Part shown: piece after piece, positions 24,533 through 38,300 of the stretch
How the letters are laid out: each line of letters opens with the position of its first letter
Numbering within the stretch: the first letter of the stretch is position 1
Assembly (NCBI RefSeq): GCF_000237925.1
Contig: NC_031497.1
Coordinates: forward strand, 124,001 to 188,000
Direction: 5' to 3'
Length of the DNA: 64,000 nt
Origin: Schistosoma mansoni
Lineage: Eukaryota > Platyhelminthes > Trematoda > Strigeidida > Schistosomatidae
Made by a program: the position numbers and the translations under genes
The notes under the pieces: model-generated
The model's input: only the letters and a program-made list of their open reading frames with translations
The model's database searches: none
What the model was told of the DNA's origin: nothing

Positions 24533-24815
24533 AGGGGGTTTTGTGGAGAATTCAGTATTTTCATAGTTGAAATCATGAGTCAATCGAAGCTAGACCACCA
24601 GGGAAAACCTGGAATCACTGGACGGCCGTTTCGTCTTACTGTGGGACTTCTCAGCAGTGCGCATCCACAATCCCGCATTCGCGAGATTCGAACCCAGGAC
24701 CTACCAGTCTCGCGCCAGATCACTTAACCGATAGACCACTGAGCCAGCATCCAACGGTGTTAATGTCTAACTTCAACTAATCCACGATTTTTGAGCAACC
24801 GTTCACCAATTGTCC
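24533..24815 (-). mobile_element. Family A SINE, copy A2
   Basis: Antisense copy running from the tail (GGGGGTTTTGTGGAGAATTC) through the hammerhead segment (CGGCCGTTTCGTC) and tRNA-like boxes up to CAACCGTTCACCAATTGTC. The hammerhead core has an A in place of the second G of CTGAGGA. Confidence 0.75.
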
Positions 24816-24911
24816 TGGGCTCGAATCTCGCAAGTGCGGGATGGTGGATGTGCACTGCTAAGGAGTCTCATAAAAGGATGAAACAACCGTCCAGTTCTTC
24901 CAAGTTTTTAT
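24814..24911 (+). mobile_element. Family A SINE fragment, inverted against A2
   Basis: Begins abruptly at the B box (CTGGGCTCGAATCTCGC), runs through CTAAGGAGTCTC and GGATGAAACAACCGTCC, and stops at CAAGTTTTTA. It abuts A2 in opposite orientation. TATATATTA and TATATGTTA at the outer ends may be one diverged target-site duplication. Confidence 0.65.
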
Positions 24912-24919
24912 ATGTTAGC

Positions 24920-25635
24920 TGCGTACTTTAATGCCCTTACCGTTGGAAACGGATATCCATGTGGTAAGATAAGATGTAACGTTTTTACAGTCGACCTTTT
25001 CTAACCCCTTCCATCGTGAGATGGCAGGATCGCTGAGGGAAACATTTTACTCTGATCACACCACTGTATAGTCAACAGTACGACTTCACCATCAGACCTT
25101 GAGTTTCTGCTTTTAATCGTACCGTTCACCAACTGAGCTATCTAATATAGTAATATATAAAGAAAAAAGTATTCCAGCTCATATAGATCGGTTGGATCAC
25201 GATGATAACTTCATCCACCCACCTCATCAACCTACCAGCTACGATTAATAGGTAAACATTCATCAACCCATTTAATTGAAAAAAAGTCTATGGTATATCT
25301 AATAAAAATAACAAGTAACAATAATCATATTATTATTATTAATTATTCTACAAATAAAATGTAACGTAAACAATAGATTGTAGTGTCAAGAAAACACAAA
25401 CATAGAAATCATTCAAAAAGAGAAACAAGGTGAAAGATAAAAAAAGTAGTTGACGATGAATTGTATATACTCAGTAATAATAGTTGTAAAGCAAGATGAT
25501 TATTATAAAATCTACAGTAAAAATACAATACAAAATGATTGTAATAGTAATAATAATAATCAACTAAAGATTTATTTCCATGATTTATAATCTTTTGTTC
25601 TTTTCTTTTTTGATTATAATTCAATTGACAATATA
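24920..25635. other. Convergent intergenic region, second part
   Basis: AT-rich DNA with ATT/AAT runs and no gene recognised. It lies downstream of the NDRG stop and may be transcribed as 3' UTR or read-through. Confidence 0.4.
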
Positions 25636-25649
25636 ATAATTTGTAATGT

Positions 25650-25930
25650 TAGTAGTACTAGTAGTAGTAGTAGTAGTAGTAGTAGGTAGTAGTGGTAGTA
25701 GTAGTAGTGGTAGTAGTAGTAGTCGGTAGTAATAGTAGTGGTGGTAGTAGTAGTAGTTAGTAGTAGTAGTAATGGTAGTAGTAGTCGTTAGTAGTAGTGG
25801 TAGTAGTAGTAGTAGTCGTTAGTAGTAGTGGTAGTAGTAGTAGTAGTCGTTAGTAGTAGTGGTAGTAGTAGTAGTAGTCGTTAGTAGTAGTGGTAGTAGT
25901 AGTAGTAGTCATTAGTAGTAGTAGTAGTAG
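25650..25930 (+). repeat. GTA-rich minisatellite with 31-bp period
   Basis: (TAG)n/(GTA)n-rich tract. In its second half a higher-order unit is visible: the rare CGTT (last copy CATT) recurs with its C at 25786, 25817, 25848, 25879 and 25910, exactly 31 bp apart. Because 31 is not a multiple of three, the unit breaks the triplet phase at each CGTT. Confidence 0.85.
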
Positions 25931-26107
25931 CGAAGAAGGTAGGGAAGAGAAAAGAAAATTTTTTCCTAGCTAATAAGTTTTTTTTTTTCAAAAAAGAAAA
26001 AAAACAAACAATAGAAAAATCATTCGGCCAAAAAAAATTGTTGATTATCATTATTATTAAGAAAGAATGATTTTTGTAAACTAAACAGGAAACAAAAAGG
26101 AAGCCTA

Positions 26108-26113
26108 TTTATT
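26108..26113 (-). promoter_or_regulatory. Possible NDRG polyadenylation signal
   Basis: AATAAA on the minus strand about 210 nt after the NDRG stop. Plausible by position only. Confidence 0.35.
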
Positions 26114-26267
26114 AGTAAAGAAAAAAAGATTGAATAAAAAATAAATCCCATTCAGAAAGTTGTATTAATTATGAAAGAGGATTATCATTATTGTATATGT
26201 ATCATGATAGTTTTTAAAGGAAATCTATTTTCAGAATAGTAAAGGTAGAATAAACTAATTATATAGG

Positions 26268-26305
26268 TAGGTATATATATATATATATCGATATATATTT
26301 ATATA
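26268..26305. repeat. (TA)n microsatellite in NDRG 3' flank
   Basis: TA-dinucleotide run broken by a short CGATATAT interruption, just downstream of the NDRG stop. Confidence 0.7.
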
Positions 26306-26321
26306 ATGCTGAGTATAATAA

Positions 26322-29300
26322 TTAAGCTTCAGTTTGATCTTCTTGTTCATTAATTGGACTATCATCTTGTATTAATCTACCAGTAGTTGTACTATATTTA
26401 CGATTTTTATGAAATATACAATTTGATGCACCTTTTGGTTGATCATATTCTTCCATTGATAATGATCTATTTCTAGCTACAGGTATTGTACTACTCATTC
26501 GTCGACTAACTAAACCACCAGCTAAATATGAAAGAAAAAAATATATATTCATGTATGCTTTATTTATTACAAATGTAGGTAGTTATGATAATATTTTAAC
26601 CTCCAAATGCCCTGGTACGGCCGAGAGTGGAGAGAATCCGCTTTCACCCCCGAAATGCTCTCACATGGCCACGCGAATATATAGCCTCTGCCAGGGAAGT
26701 CCTACTCATTGTTTTCTCGTACCACAGGTGTTGTTTACGAAATTGAGAGGACGAAAAGCGAATGTCCGACGCTGTAACCGGGTTGGTGGACACGCAAAGT
26801 CAACCTAGGGGAGTGGGGAAAACCCTGGTTCCAAACCAATGGAGCACATGGGCTCCAGTATCCTGAGGGAACAAATGGCGTATGAATCAATTGTTGATCA
26901 CCGGCTACCATGTGACTGCGTTTCCTTACAATGCTCTACTGCCTTGTGGATCAGATCTTTAGGTCAAAGGCTCCGGGTGTGGCCCCTTAAGGAAACCACC
27001 TGTTTCGGTTTGGGCATCTGGGCAGTATCACAGCCCTCACACAAATTAGATGAGATTTGTATGGCGCATACGTATCTGGTGCCCCATTTTACCAATATTT
27101 ATGTGTTTAATTAAATTAATTAGATTAACCTTTTGACTTTAAATCACTACATTTCTGATTCAATATTGAGATTTCAGTAACTGGGGGCATCATCGCTGAC
27201 TACTTGTTTCATAATCTAATAAAAGAATTTATACACATTTTTTGGTCCTTAGTCGAATGAATACATTTTATTAAAATCACGTGCATACATATATGTAATC
27301 TATTTAGTTCATAAGCAGTTAATCAGGAAGTGGGAAGCACAACATATCACACTTATTTTACATTTCATCAACATAGGAAGTCGATAGTCTCCAAGACTTT
27401 GCGTCATTCTCGTAGTCTTAGTGACTTCCATTCAAATGTTTGATCTACTTGAAGAGTTGTTTACTTTAGTGTGTTATCATCATAATAAGTACTCAATATT
27501 TCTTGGATTTCCTAGGAATATTCGTTATTAAAAAGTATGGAGGCTCATTGTGCGCCTTTATCGAACAGAAAACATAGTGTGTTACTTTTTAATATGAAGC
27601 TGTATGTATAAATCTTCATCAACTGAGGTGGTTGGGACATGTGCTACGTATGCCTAACCACCGCCTACTTTACAAGAGACGTTTTATGGTGTAGGAATAG
27701 GCTGGAGGGAAGCTAGGGGTGGCCAGACTAAAACATGGCGCCAGTCTATGAAGTCACTGACAGTTGGACTGCCATGTTGTTAGGTGTAGACCACTTGGTT
27801 GTGGTCCGCGTGATCATCATAATTAATGGTTAAAGACTTTGAATAGCATGGATGAAAATCGTTTGCAATAGCACAGGCGCATCTATTCTTTGTCTTCCTT
27901 CAAATTCTGAGATCCGGAATTTCTCATAACTTTCCTTGCTTTTATTTTACTAATTTATATTTTCTTTTTGAATCGTATCTTCGATGCCTAATCTTTCCTA
28001 TTACCACTGATACCGTTAATATCTCTACTATTCTGGGATATGGCCTGATAACTTCAGCTCTCTATGATAATGGGGTATGACAACTTGGACCAATGTACAT
28101 ACGTACATGTTCTACATTATTACTGACTGACTCACAGTAACAAATCTTAAAACCCCTTTTATAATTGTGTTAATCATATAGAATAATGATCCAACAACGA
28201 TTTGTAATTGCTAGTTTGAATAAATGTCTTACAGATGATGCCATCATATTTATAATTAATGTTCTCATTTTGTATAAAACAAGATAACGATACATGGTAA
28301 TCCTTTGAAGTCATGCAACTGCTATATTTTATTTTGAATTAATGATCAACTGGTGACTTAGTTGATAAAGCAATGGACTTTTAGTCAGTAGGCCATAGGT
28401 TTAACGCTTGTTCTGCATGTTTTTGTGGAGATTTGTGGAGTCTGGTACTATCATCATTCTAAGGTGTCAGATATAAAGAATTAGATGACAGAAAACTCTA
28501 TCGCGATATGTAGTCATTCAGACTAATAACCTCATCTCAAACTGGTTTATGAAGTTCAGTCAAGACTTGAAAGAACAAACAAAATGAAAGACGACTACAA
28601 TTCAGTGATCAAACAGTATTAATAATGTACCATAGAAGTAAAGTGTAATATAAAACTGAGTATATAGCCAAGTACAAAATATTATTTAGAATTCCTAGAA
28701 TTAAAGCTTACGTAATAAGTGTTTAGAATTACTTAAGGTGATGAATGAATCATTACTGTAATATTTATATGTATACTTACCTAAACCTAATCCTTGGATA
28801 AAAAATTGTAGAGATTCGGCAACTTTTTCGGGCTGAATGGAAAGTAAAAAAGATCTAGTTGGTTTGATTTTTGATTGAAATAAATATATAAATATTCATA
28901 ATAGAATACAAAGACAATAATTACATAAATGTTGATTTTAAGAAAATTCATAATCTAATGTAATGATAATCGTACAGTGCTTGGTTTAGCAAGATTGACC
29001 AACTGATATCAAGTTTGAATAGAAATATTCTCTGTTTAGCGGTTAACCGGTGATCTAAATTATCCGATCACTAGACTGGATCATGTTATGCCAGATACGT
29101 TATTCATGAACAAAAATTAGGGAACCAATCATATTTAAGTCCACTAGCCACATATCAATGATAATTTATTGTCCAATATTTCGAGTAAATCTAATCTGGA
29201 GATTTAAAACTAAGGAAAATAGAACGATATTTTAAATGAAGTATAGATCTAGGTTCTACATCATTTGGTCAGTAGATCACATGGAACATAAAACCTGGTA

Positions 29301-32300
29301 CATATGTACATTGGTTTAAGCAGCTATACTAAACGATCATAAAAAATTTGAAAATAAATTCCAGAGTGGTAGAATTACTGGCAGTATGAGTTACAGTAGA
29401 AAATGTTAGCTGTAGAAAACATAATTCAAACCTCCAGATGCGATAGATAACAAAGAGTGAATGCCCTGCACCATAGAGACCGATTGCATGCTACATTGAC
29501 TAATATTTCCAACCAGTGTCCAAAATTATCGTGCCGACCCTAATTACATAGTTTATACCTATCAACACAGCTTGAAATAGCAGCTAAGACATTCATGAAC
29601 TTGTGCTACATTTTTCGTTTAGCGTCTTTACACTTTCTTACAATCTAATCTTACCTTAGACACCATAGCTCATTGAAACAGGAATTGGTCGGACATACGT
29701 GGTACATGTTTCAATTCGCTCAGTTGGCGGAGGATCACAACGTCATCAACTGATTTGCCACTCTTACCTAGTACCCTACTGCTCATTCCATGGTCGGTAT
29801 ATATGTGATAAGTGCTTCAAATGCATGTAATATTGAAAACATACAACGTGGGAATGTCTTTGAATTTCAAAAACCATGAGATAATACAGAGAAAATATCT
29901 GGACAATATACAAGCCATTTTTAGGTAAATGAACAAATGGCTCAGGTCACAAGTGATTCAAGTTGTCAAGACCTTAATTTATGTTGAAATTCCGTTAGAC
30001 ACTAAATCATCAGACCTGATGAGACTTTGAAGTTAAGTAAAATGATTGACGTACTTTTTTTTAACTACTTCACTCCTGTATAATTAAATCATTCATATAC
30101 TTGTAAATCATTGTATAAATAAGAATATATATATATACATATCATAACCTTATCAGAACTAATGACAATTAATCTTAATGACTTATTTAATAAACGTTTT
30201 TATGAAATTTATGTTTATCATTAGTTTTTGTAAAAACTTCATAGAATTAGGTCATTACTTCAAAGGGGATTTAAATAATTACAAAATCATTATCAGAAGA
30301 GTTTTTTGTGGAGATTTAGTATTTTCATAGTTGAAAGCGTGAGTCAATTGAAACTAGACCATCAGGGGAAACCTGGAAGCACTGCTTGACGGCCGTTTCG
30401 TCCCACTACGGGACGACTCAGCGAGATTCGAACCCAGGACCTACCAGTCTCGTTCCAGATCACTTAACCGATAGAACACTGAGCCGGCATCTAACGGTGT
30501 TAATGTCTAACTCCAAACAATCCACGATGTTGAGCAATCGTTCACCAATTGTCATCAGTGAGTTTCTATCTCACAACAGAAGTAGTTTGAACTCCACTGG
30601 TCACTGCTTCTCACTAGAACCCCAGGATTTACTTCTCGAAGTCAGTCACTAGTGAGCATATGATTATTATTATCAGAAAGGGTTTTTTGTGGAGATTTAG
30701 TCATTGACTCACGCTTTCAACTATGAAAATACTAAATCTCCACATAAAACCCTTTCTGATAATAATTATTTAATTTTTAAAATGATTCAATGAATAAATG
30801 ACAAGTAGAATATCGACTATATATATACATAGTTATTGTATATTTTGTACTGTAATAACACCATATCTATTACAGTGAAATTAATCTGAAATTACTTTTA
30901 GTTACCAAACCAATAACTTATCATTCATTTATTAGGTTAAGGTTGAATGATATTCATCTTTAAAATTCAATTACTTTCAATGTAAAACAATGGTTATTTA
31001 ATATTATCAGTGATTATTTATTGTAATTCAAATGCCTCAATGTTATGATAGTTGGGTGACTGTATGAAATTAGAAAGAAGTCTTAACAATTAGTGTTGCT
31101 GTTAGTAGGTAATTGTCTACATGAGATATCTGTAATCATGATGAAACTAATAGTAGAAGGAGGTTTCGAATCTATGTCACTCAGCATCACAATTAGTTAT
31201 GCTATTGTAGTGAATGAGAAAACGAGTGGGGACAAACGAATGTATTAGACATGAAAATTACAGACTATCTCACTGAAATCTGACAACCATGCAGCAAACA
31301 GTTAATTTGCAAACTGTCAATCAATCGTCTCAATCTTGATCGTTACTTTTGCAAATATCAGCCCATAGTCTCTGATTATTATTATTCGTGCATTTTCATA
31401 TCAATAGCGTTTCGCTTCCGTTCTTTCCTCATCGATCTTCTGCTGAAATACATTCTCTGTCTGACCATCGTTATATACTACTTGTGTGGACATAAGTAGC
31501 CCATGCCACACTATCACTATGTTGTTCAGTTTCCTAATAGTTGGCAGCTCTCGAGAATTCATCTATTAAACATTCAGAAGATGCTAAAAGACTGAAAACA
31601 TTTCATTCAATCAACATTCAGTCAAAACTTAGCAAATATTTCTAAAGAACCAATGGATTATGTGTAACACTCTGATTGGATAACTTTCCATATTATTACT
31701 GTCTCAAGAAACTCCCTGGATGCCAGGGTCACTTGTAAATGTATAGGCCCTCCTGCTTTCTGTACATAAATTAATTTTGGGGGCGAAGCTTCTGTTCGCA
31801 TTTCTCATCTTGTATATTCTGTTTGAGTTGCAAGTTAGGAGAATTCTGGGGAATCGATGAGTGTTTAGGAAGTCATTATCAAGAGTTTGAGTACCCGATA
31901 TATCAGTGACCTACAGTAGAATTAAGACATTCATATTGATTGATATAATATTTACTTCTATTATTACTACTTTGACTACTCAGTGATCATTCTCTAAAAG
32001 ATTTAGACTTTAAATTTTGCCGTAATATGCCAATGACGACTCTTACAGATAATGTAATTCATTTGATATGGAGTTTCATGTGGTGAATAATGAATAATAT
32101 AGAACTATAATGAAATATGAACAGATAATGTTTTTATTTCATGTTGAAGACTATTATTAACCAAGTAAATCATTCACAAAAAAAAGACAACTAGAAATTC
32201 TTATCGAATGCAATGTAAGAATAGAATTGTAATTTATAATGAAAAAAGAGACAATTTGTTCATAAAGGATTTTTCGTATGCTCTGGAGCGAGACTGGTAG

Positions 32301-35300
32301 GTCCTGGGTTCGAATCTCGCTCTCGAGGCGGGATCGTGGATGCGCAGTGCTGAAGAGTCCCACAATAGGACGAAATGGCTGTCTAGTGCTTCCAGGTTTT
32401 CCCTAGTGGTCTAGTTTCAATTGGCTCACGCTTTCAACTATGAAAATTTGTTCATGCAATAATGCTGTAATGGATGTTTGACACGTTTATTACTACGCAG
32501 TTAATGCATATGATTAATATTCTTCCAGCATAGTATATATATATATATATACTACTATGAGAGTGGATCGTGTTGATGTACTCTTACATCAATAAGTTAA
32601 CCCCTCTTTTTTTCCTGTAGAAATATTAATTTAGAATTTTCGAATAAGACGATGAGGAGACAAAAGACGTCTAGTATACACAAAATGTTTTAAATAAATA
32701 ACTGTTAAATATCATTTAAAAAAATAGGATGTTTTCTCCTTTTTTACGAAATTCCTCCATCTCCTCTCCCTATATGTGCACATTTGTAGATGTATTTAGG
32801 CAAATATTATGTCGTTGTTAATGAGATGATTTTCTTTTGTAATTTTAAAAGATTATAAAATATGTAGTTTTTAGAATGAAGCAATTTTTGTTACTTACTT
32901 GGCTAACAATGGTTTGATAAAATTGCATAGTGATATATGAGTAAATTGCGAATAAATAGAATATTGATTTAATTATAATGAGTATGATAATACATAGATT
33001 TTGAGAATACATCAGATGATCTCTAACTGATTTATATAATATGCATGTTGTGTAGTTTGCATCATGGAATTATCTCAGTTAAACAGATATTGAAAATCAG
33101 GATGCATTAGAAAGGTGTTTTGTTCTAATACAGGACTCAGTAGTGCTCATCCACGATTCCCCAGGATTGGGATCAAGTACCTTCGGATACTGACACAACA
33201 TCTCAAATTGATTTAAGTTAGAAATGTAAATCACTGAATTAAAACTGATTGGTCGAAATATTAAGCTCTTGAAGCGAGAATCAGAGGTCCTGGGTTGTAA
33301 CTTCAATGAGCTCGCAAATGCTCACTGGTCAGAAGCTTAATACTGGGACGGAACAGTTGTCGAATGCTCCCTTGCTTTCAGTGGTTGCTTATTAAGATTA
33401 GTCTATGATGTAAACTATGAAATTCAATAATCTTTGTTTCAGGTTGTCTAAGTGTATGATCGTCAGTTCACCAGCTGTTGTGTGACATAGTTTTCGTCTA
33501 AAAATAAATTATATTTTTCTCATGGAATCTATTCGACTTATGTGAAGCAATAAGTTGTCTGGGATGAAATTCCACAGGGAGCATCAGTTACCTCGTTGCT
33601 GCAAGTATTTATTACTGACAAGTACCAACTAACACGAAACGTAGGTCGAAAGTTACCTGTCGACTACCTCCAACTATGTAACATCAGTTTTCCTATAGTT
33701 ATACATAGACAAACTTACTATTTAACATTTGTTGTATGAATGCAAGGAAATGATATCATTTTGTCATATAAAGAAGTTATTTTCAAAATAAATAGGTCTA
33801 TTTATAACAAATTCCAGTCTTATTATAAATACAACATAAGCCTCACCTGTTCACTTAATACATTTGCCACGTTGTCTAGTTGAATCAACTCCACTTTACC
33901 TTGAAGATTCGGATCATTGCGTACAGCGGATAGAACAGCATTGTATAGACGAAACACTGTATGATTATGTGATGCTAATGCACCGGTTAGAAATAGAACG
34001 GGACATCTAGAAACATCAAAAAAGTGGCAAAGTTATGAAACAGTGTAGATTTGTTTAAAACAACCGTAATTCAATCTAATTATACACTTCCTGAAAATAA
34101 TAATGTGGATTATTGGATATCAATTCAGAATGGTGTGAAAGCGACGTAATCTCCAGGAGATTTGAAGTTTTTGGGAAACTCAATAGACATGATAGTTTTG
34201 TCAGGATTTAATAAAAGATAGATAGCTAATTTCGAAAATAGATTGCATAATATGATAAATTTAATATGAAATTTAATTCATAATAAATTAATTCGGAATA
34301 ATAGTTTAACTTGGGTGGTAGATAGAGTGAGGAAAGTTTTGGTTTTTGTGAAAACTGTGGGTTGTCAATTTAGTATTTGGGTTGTCCCCATTGTTAGTGT
34401 TTAGAATTGAACTCTGACCAACCGTTGCTTGTGTATGTACATCCTGAATAGATTGTTTCAACATAATCATTTGTCAAAAGTTTAATAGAATGGATAGATT
34501 GTAACTAACAGCCGATCACACTATTCACATTTGTCCCAATTTAGGACTGGTCAGCGAAACTTACTTGAATCGAGTTCTAATATAAATATCAAGACTGCGA
34601 TATACAGGTAAATCAATATGATGAATCCAAAACATAATGAAATACGCTCCCTGTATTCCACCTCTAGTCCTAATCCATCTATCCTATACAATCATGACGG
34701 TTCACACAAGTTTCTTTTGCATAGATAATTCTGGTTTCACATTATACATGTTAGGCTTTCGTTCACCTTGTGAAGGAAAGTATATTTTAATCTGACTATA
34801 TGCATCTGTAAAAGTGTCTATAAATAATACTGTATTCTGCAATAAAATTAATAGAAGCTGTTAACCTTAGAAGCCAATCTACTGAAATTAAGTTAATTTA
34901 TCCTAGTGATTCTCTGTTAGCAGTAATGGTATAAACAAAAATACTCCGGACCCTATATAATACCATCAGATTAATTTAAATGGAGATTTGTGATATTTTT
35001 GGATTATGATTTAAATTAGAATCCAGGACGCACTTCTAATATTTTAGAGCTCGCTAGGTGAATGTACCTGGATTCAAGTACTAGTGTTCACATTAACACT
35101 CGAGTCTAATATTCATCACTTCAAACATTAAAGCATTATTCATCAAGCTACTGAGTCGAGATAGCTACTGACCTATTCAAAAGGTAGTCAGATATTTGTA
35201 AGTGTGATATTTAGGACTGGATTTTATTGGTCTATACTGTGGTTTCCTACAACAAATTCTTTATATACGAAATCAGATTTACAACAACAAAATGATTCTA

Positions 35301-38300
35301 TTTTTATCCTATTAAAAATTAATGAAGATTAGAATGAAAGAAACCAGTTTATCAGTTTTACACCTGTGGTTACTTACCATGTATTTCATAAGTTAATTTA
35401 ACTATTTATACTAGCATTGTAAGCAAAGATGGATAGTGGCTAGCAGTGGAATCCAACACGCGCGTTTCGTCCTATTTTGGACTCGTAAGCTGGATTTACC
35501 TGCATCTCAGAGTTGATATTCACTCTGGGACTAGCGTTTACAGGTAATTGATCTGTGGATAATAATGTTTAACTTGAGTAAAACAAATTTATATAAGCTA
35601 TCATAGGTGTATTGCTATTGTAAGCTTATTTATAAAATGTTTTAGTGAATAGATTACACAATAAGATCATTTGATTTGCTCATTCGTTTAACATTGATAC
35701 TAAGTGAAACGTTGAACATCATCACTTAGATACTAATGAATGTTTTAATCATGTGAAACTTGATTCTACATTAGAAGGCAAATATAGAAATTAGACTAAA
35801 GTTGTAGACATTTTATTTCATTGATTCAGTTTGACTTATACTTGGTCTTTTCATAGTTGAAATCATGAGTCAATTGAAGCTAGACCACCATGGAAAACCT
35901 GGAAGCACTGCTTGACGGCCGTTTCGTCTTATTATGGGACTCCTCGGCAGTCAATAAACAAAATAACTAACTATTAATTATTCAACTTACCTTATTTGAT
36001 CGACATGTTCCAAGATTTTTGTACGTCTAAAATTCATGTATAAATTAGATAAATTGATTCATTTGATATTTTGTAAACCACAAGATTATACAAAAAAAAG
36101 AAAACACATTTTAGAAATGAATATAGTTCAATAAGGTGGCTATACGGATATGATTTACTATATCAGCCAACCTTCTAACAACATTTTGAACGTTACTTTG
36201 CCTGACTATCTAAAGAACTGTAAAATGTATGTCAAACACTCAATCTGGGAATATTTAATTAATTCCGGTCACTATGTTTCACCAGAATCCTCATTTGAAA
36301 TCAATCTTATAGTTAAATGGATCAAATCGAAAGGAGTAAAAATTAAAAAAAAATAATGTACAACAGGGTCTCTATATGTTCACTAATTCAATCCCAACTT
36401 TTCCATACAAAAACAGTTTGTTTAATCTTCCATTCTACCTTAGTCTTAACTATCCTTTATGTCTTCAATAATCTACCGTTGTTTCACTCCTAATTATTTT
36501 CTCACGATTACTGATTAACTATCATTTTAACATTCATTTAATCTCACAGTTTAAACTACATACTGATCTGAGGTAGACAATTGTCACTCATCCACAAACT
36601 ATCTTCGTCTCAGCATCTTTCATTAGCCATTCAGTATTCGCACAGTTTTCTTTGAATATGTGATTTCGATAGGCTATTTATAGCACAATATTACTTTAGT
36701 ATTTTTAAAAATTACACACAACACACTTTTGTTTTACTATAGACTACTATTTTTAGTAAATAAATTGACTATTGTACAATTTAACAAAATGAAATAGTCG
36801 AAAAGATTTTCTGTGTTGAGTTGTCTTTCTTTTCACTGATACAATAGGTTTCTTCCTTTGTTTGAGTAACTGTCACTTGAACACAGAATCAAAGATAGTA
36901 TTACAAATGTACACTAGGACAAACCAACTATTCACTACTGTTTAGTTTTCAATGGTACCTCAAGGTGAAATCAGTTTGTGACGAACACTACTGAGAAATT
37001 AAAACGATCTTCACGAAACTCCACGATTCAGCTTCCTTAATTTTTATTATTAACATTGAATTGAAAATGAAGTAAATATGATTATCTGCATAATGTCATT
37101 TACAAAGACTTATAATAGCTTACATCTTCAGTAATTAGTAACTTTAATTATATTCTACTGATAAAAACAAAAGTAATGACAAACAATGTTATAGAAATAT
37201 TTATTTCTGGCTTAAATTAGATATGAAAATACTAAATCTCCACAAAAACCCCCTTCTGATAATAATAATCATATACTCACTAGTGACTGACCTCGAGAGG
37301 TAAATCCTGGAATTCTAGTGAGAAGCAGTGACCAGTGGAGTCCAAACCACGTCTATTATGAGATAGGAACTCACTGAAGACAATTGGTGAACGGTAGTTA
37401 AACTTCGTGGATTGTTTGAAGTTAGACATTAACACCGTTAGATGCCGGCTCAGTGGTCCATTGGTGAAGTGCTCTGGGACGAGACTGGTAGGTCCTGAGT
37501 TCGAACCTCGCTGGCGAGGCGCGGTCGTGTATGCGCACTGCTGAGGTAGTCCCACAATAGGACGAAACAGACGTCCAGTGCTTCCAGGCTTTCCCTGGTG
37601 GTCTAGCTTCAATTAACTCAGGTTTTCAACTATGAAAATATCAAATCTCCACAAAACCTATCTTCTGATAATAAATTAGATATGTAAATTACTTATAGGA
37701 GAGGTATATTACTAAAATCATATCTACTAAATTAAATTTAGTTGAATTTCACCTTCAATGAAATGTACTTTCTTATTCTGTTCCATATTCGATGATCTAA
37801 TATTTAAAGAATAAACGACTGTGTATTTTCTAAGCACATAATTTTTGTTTTTAAAATAGTTGTAATAAAATTTTGGTAAAGGGTTAATATTGTGAAAAAA
37901 AAAGTTGATCAGTCAACCACTGAAATCTGTGCTATGAACTAACTCAGTTCGATTCAGATATGCAAATATACACTGTTTAGTGAACAAAAGTTCTGTATTT
38001 AAACAAACTGGATATGAATAATAGAATATTCAAAATAGCATGTATCTGAAATATATAATCCAAATATAATCAATTAAAACTGTCAGTAAATCATATAGGT
38101 AATCAAAGTATTCACTGGAATAAGCCAAATATATGATTCCTTTGAAGAATTAAATTATATAAATATGATTGTTAACGGGAACCGATATCAATAGAAGCAT
38201 TGTGAAATAGATGTCACTGTATAACTGTTTTGGACAAATATTTGCGATGTTATTGGAGATCCAATGAAAAACTTTGGGATGATCCAGCAAACAGGATACA

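Noticed and set aside
25650-25930. Regular 31-bp spacing resembling a CRISPR array
   Set aside because: The whole tract is GTA-rich tandem repeat without unique spacers, and the genome is eukaryotic.
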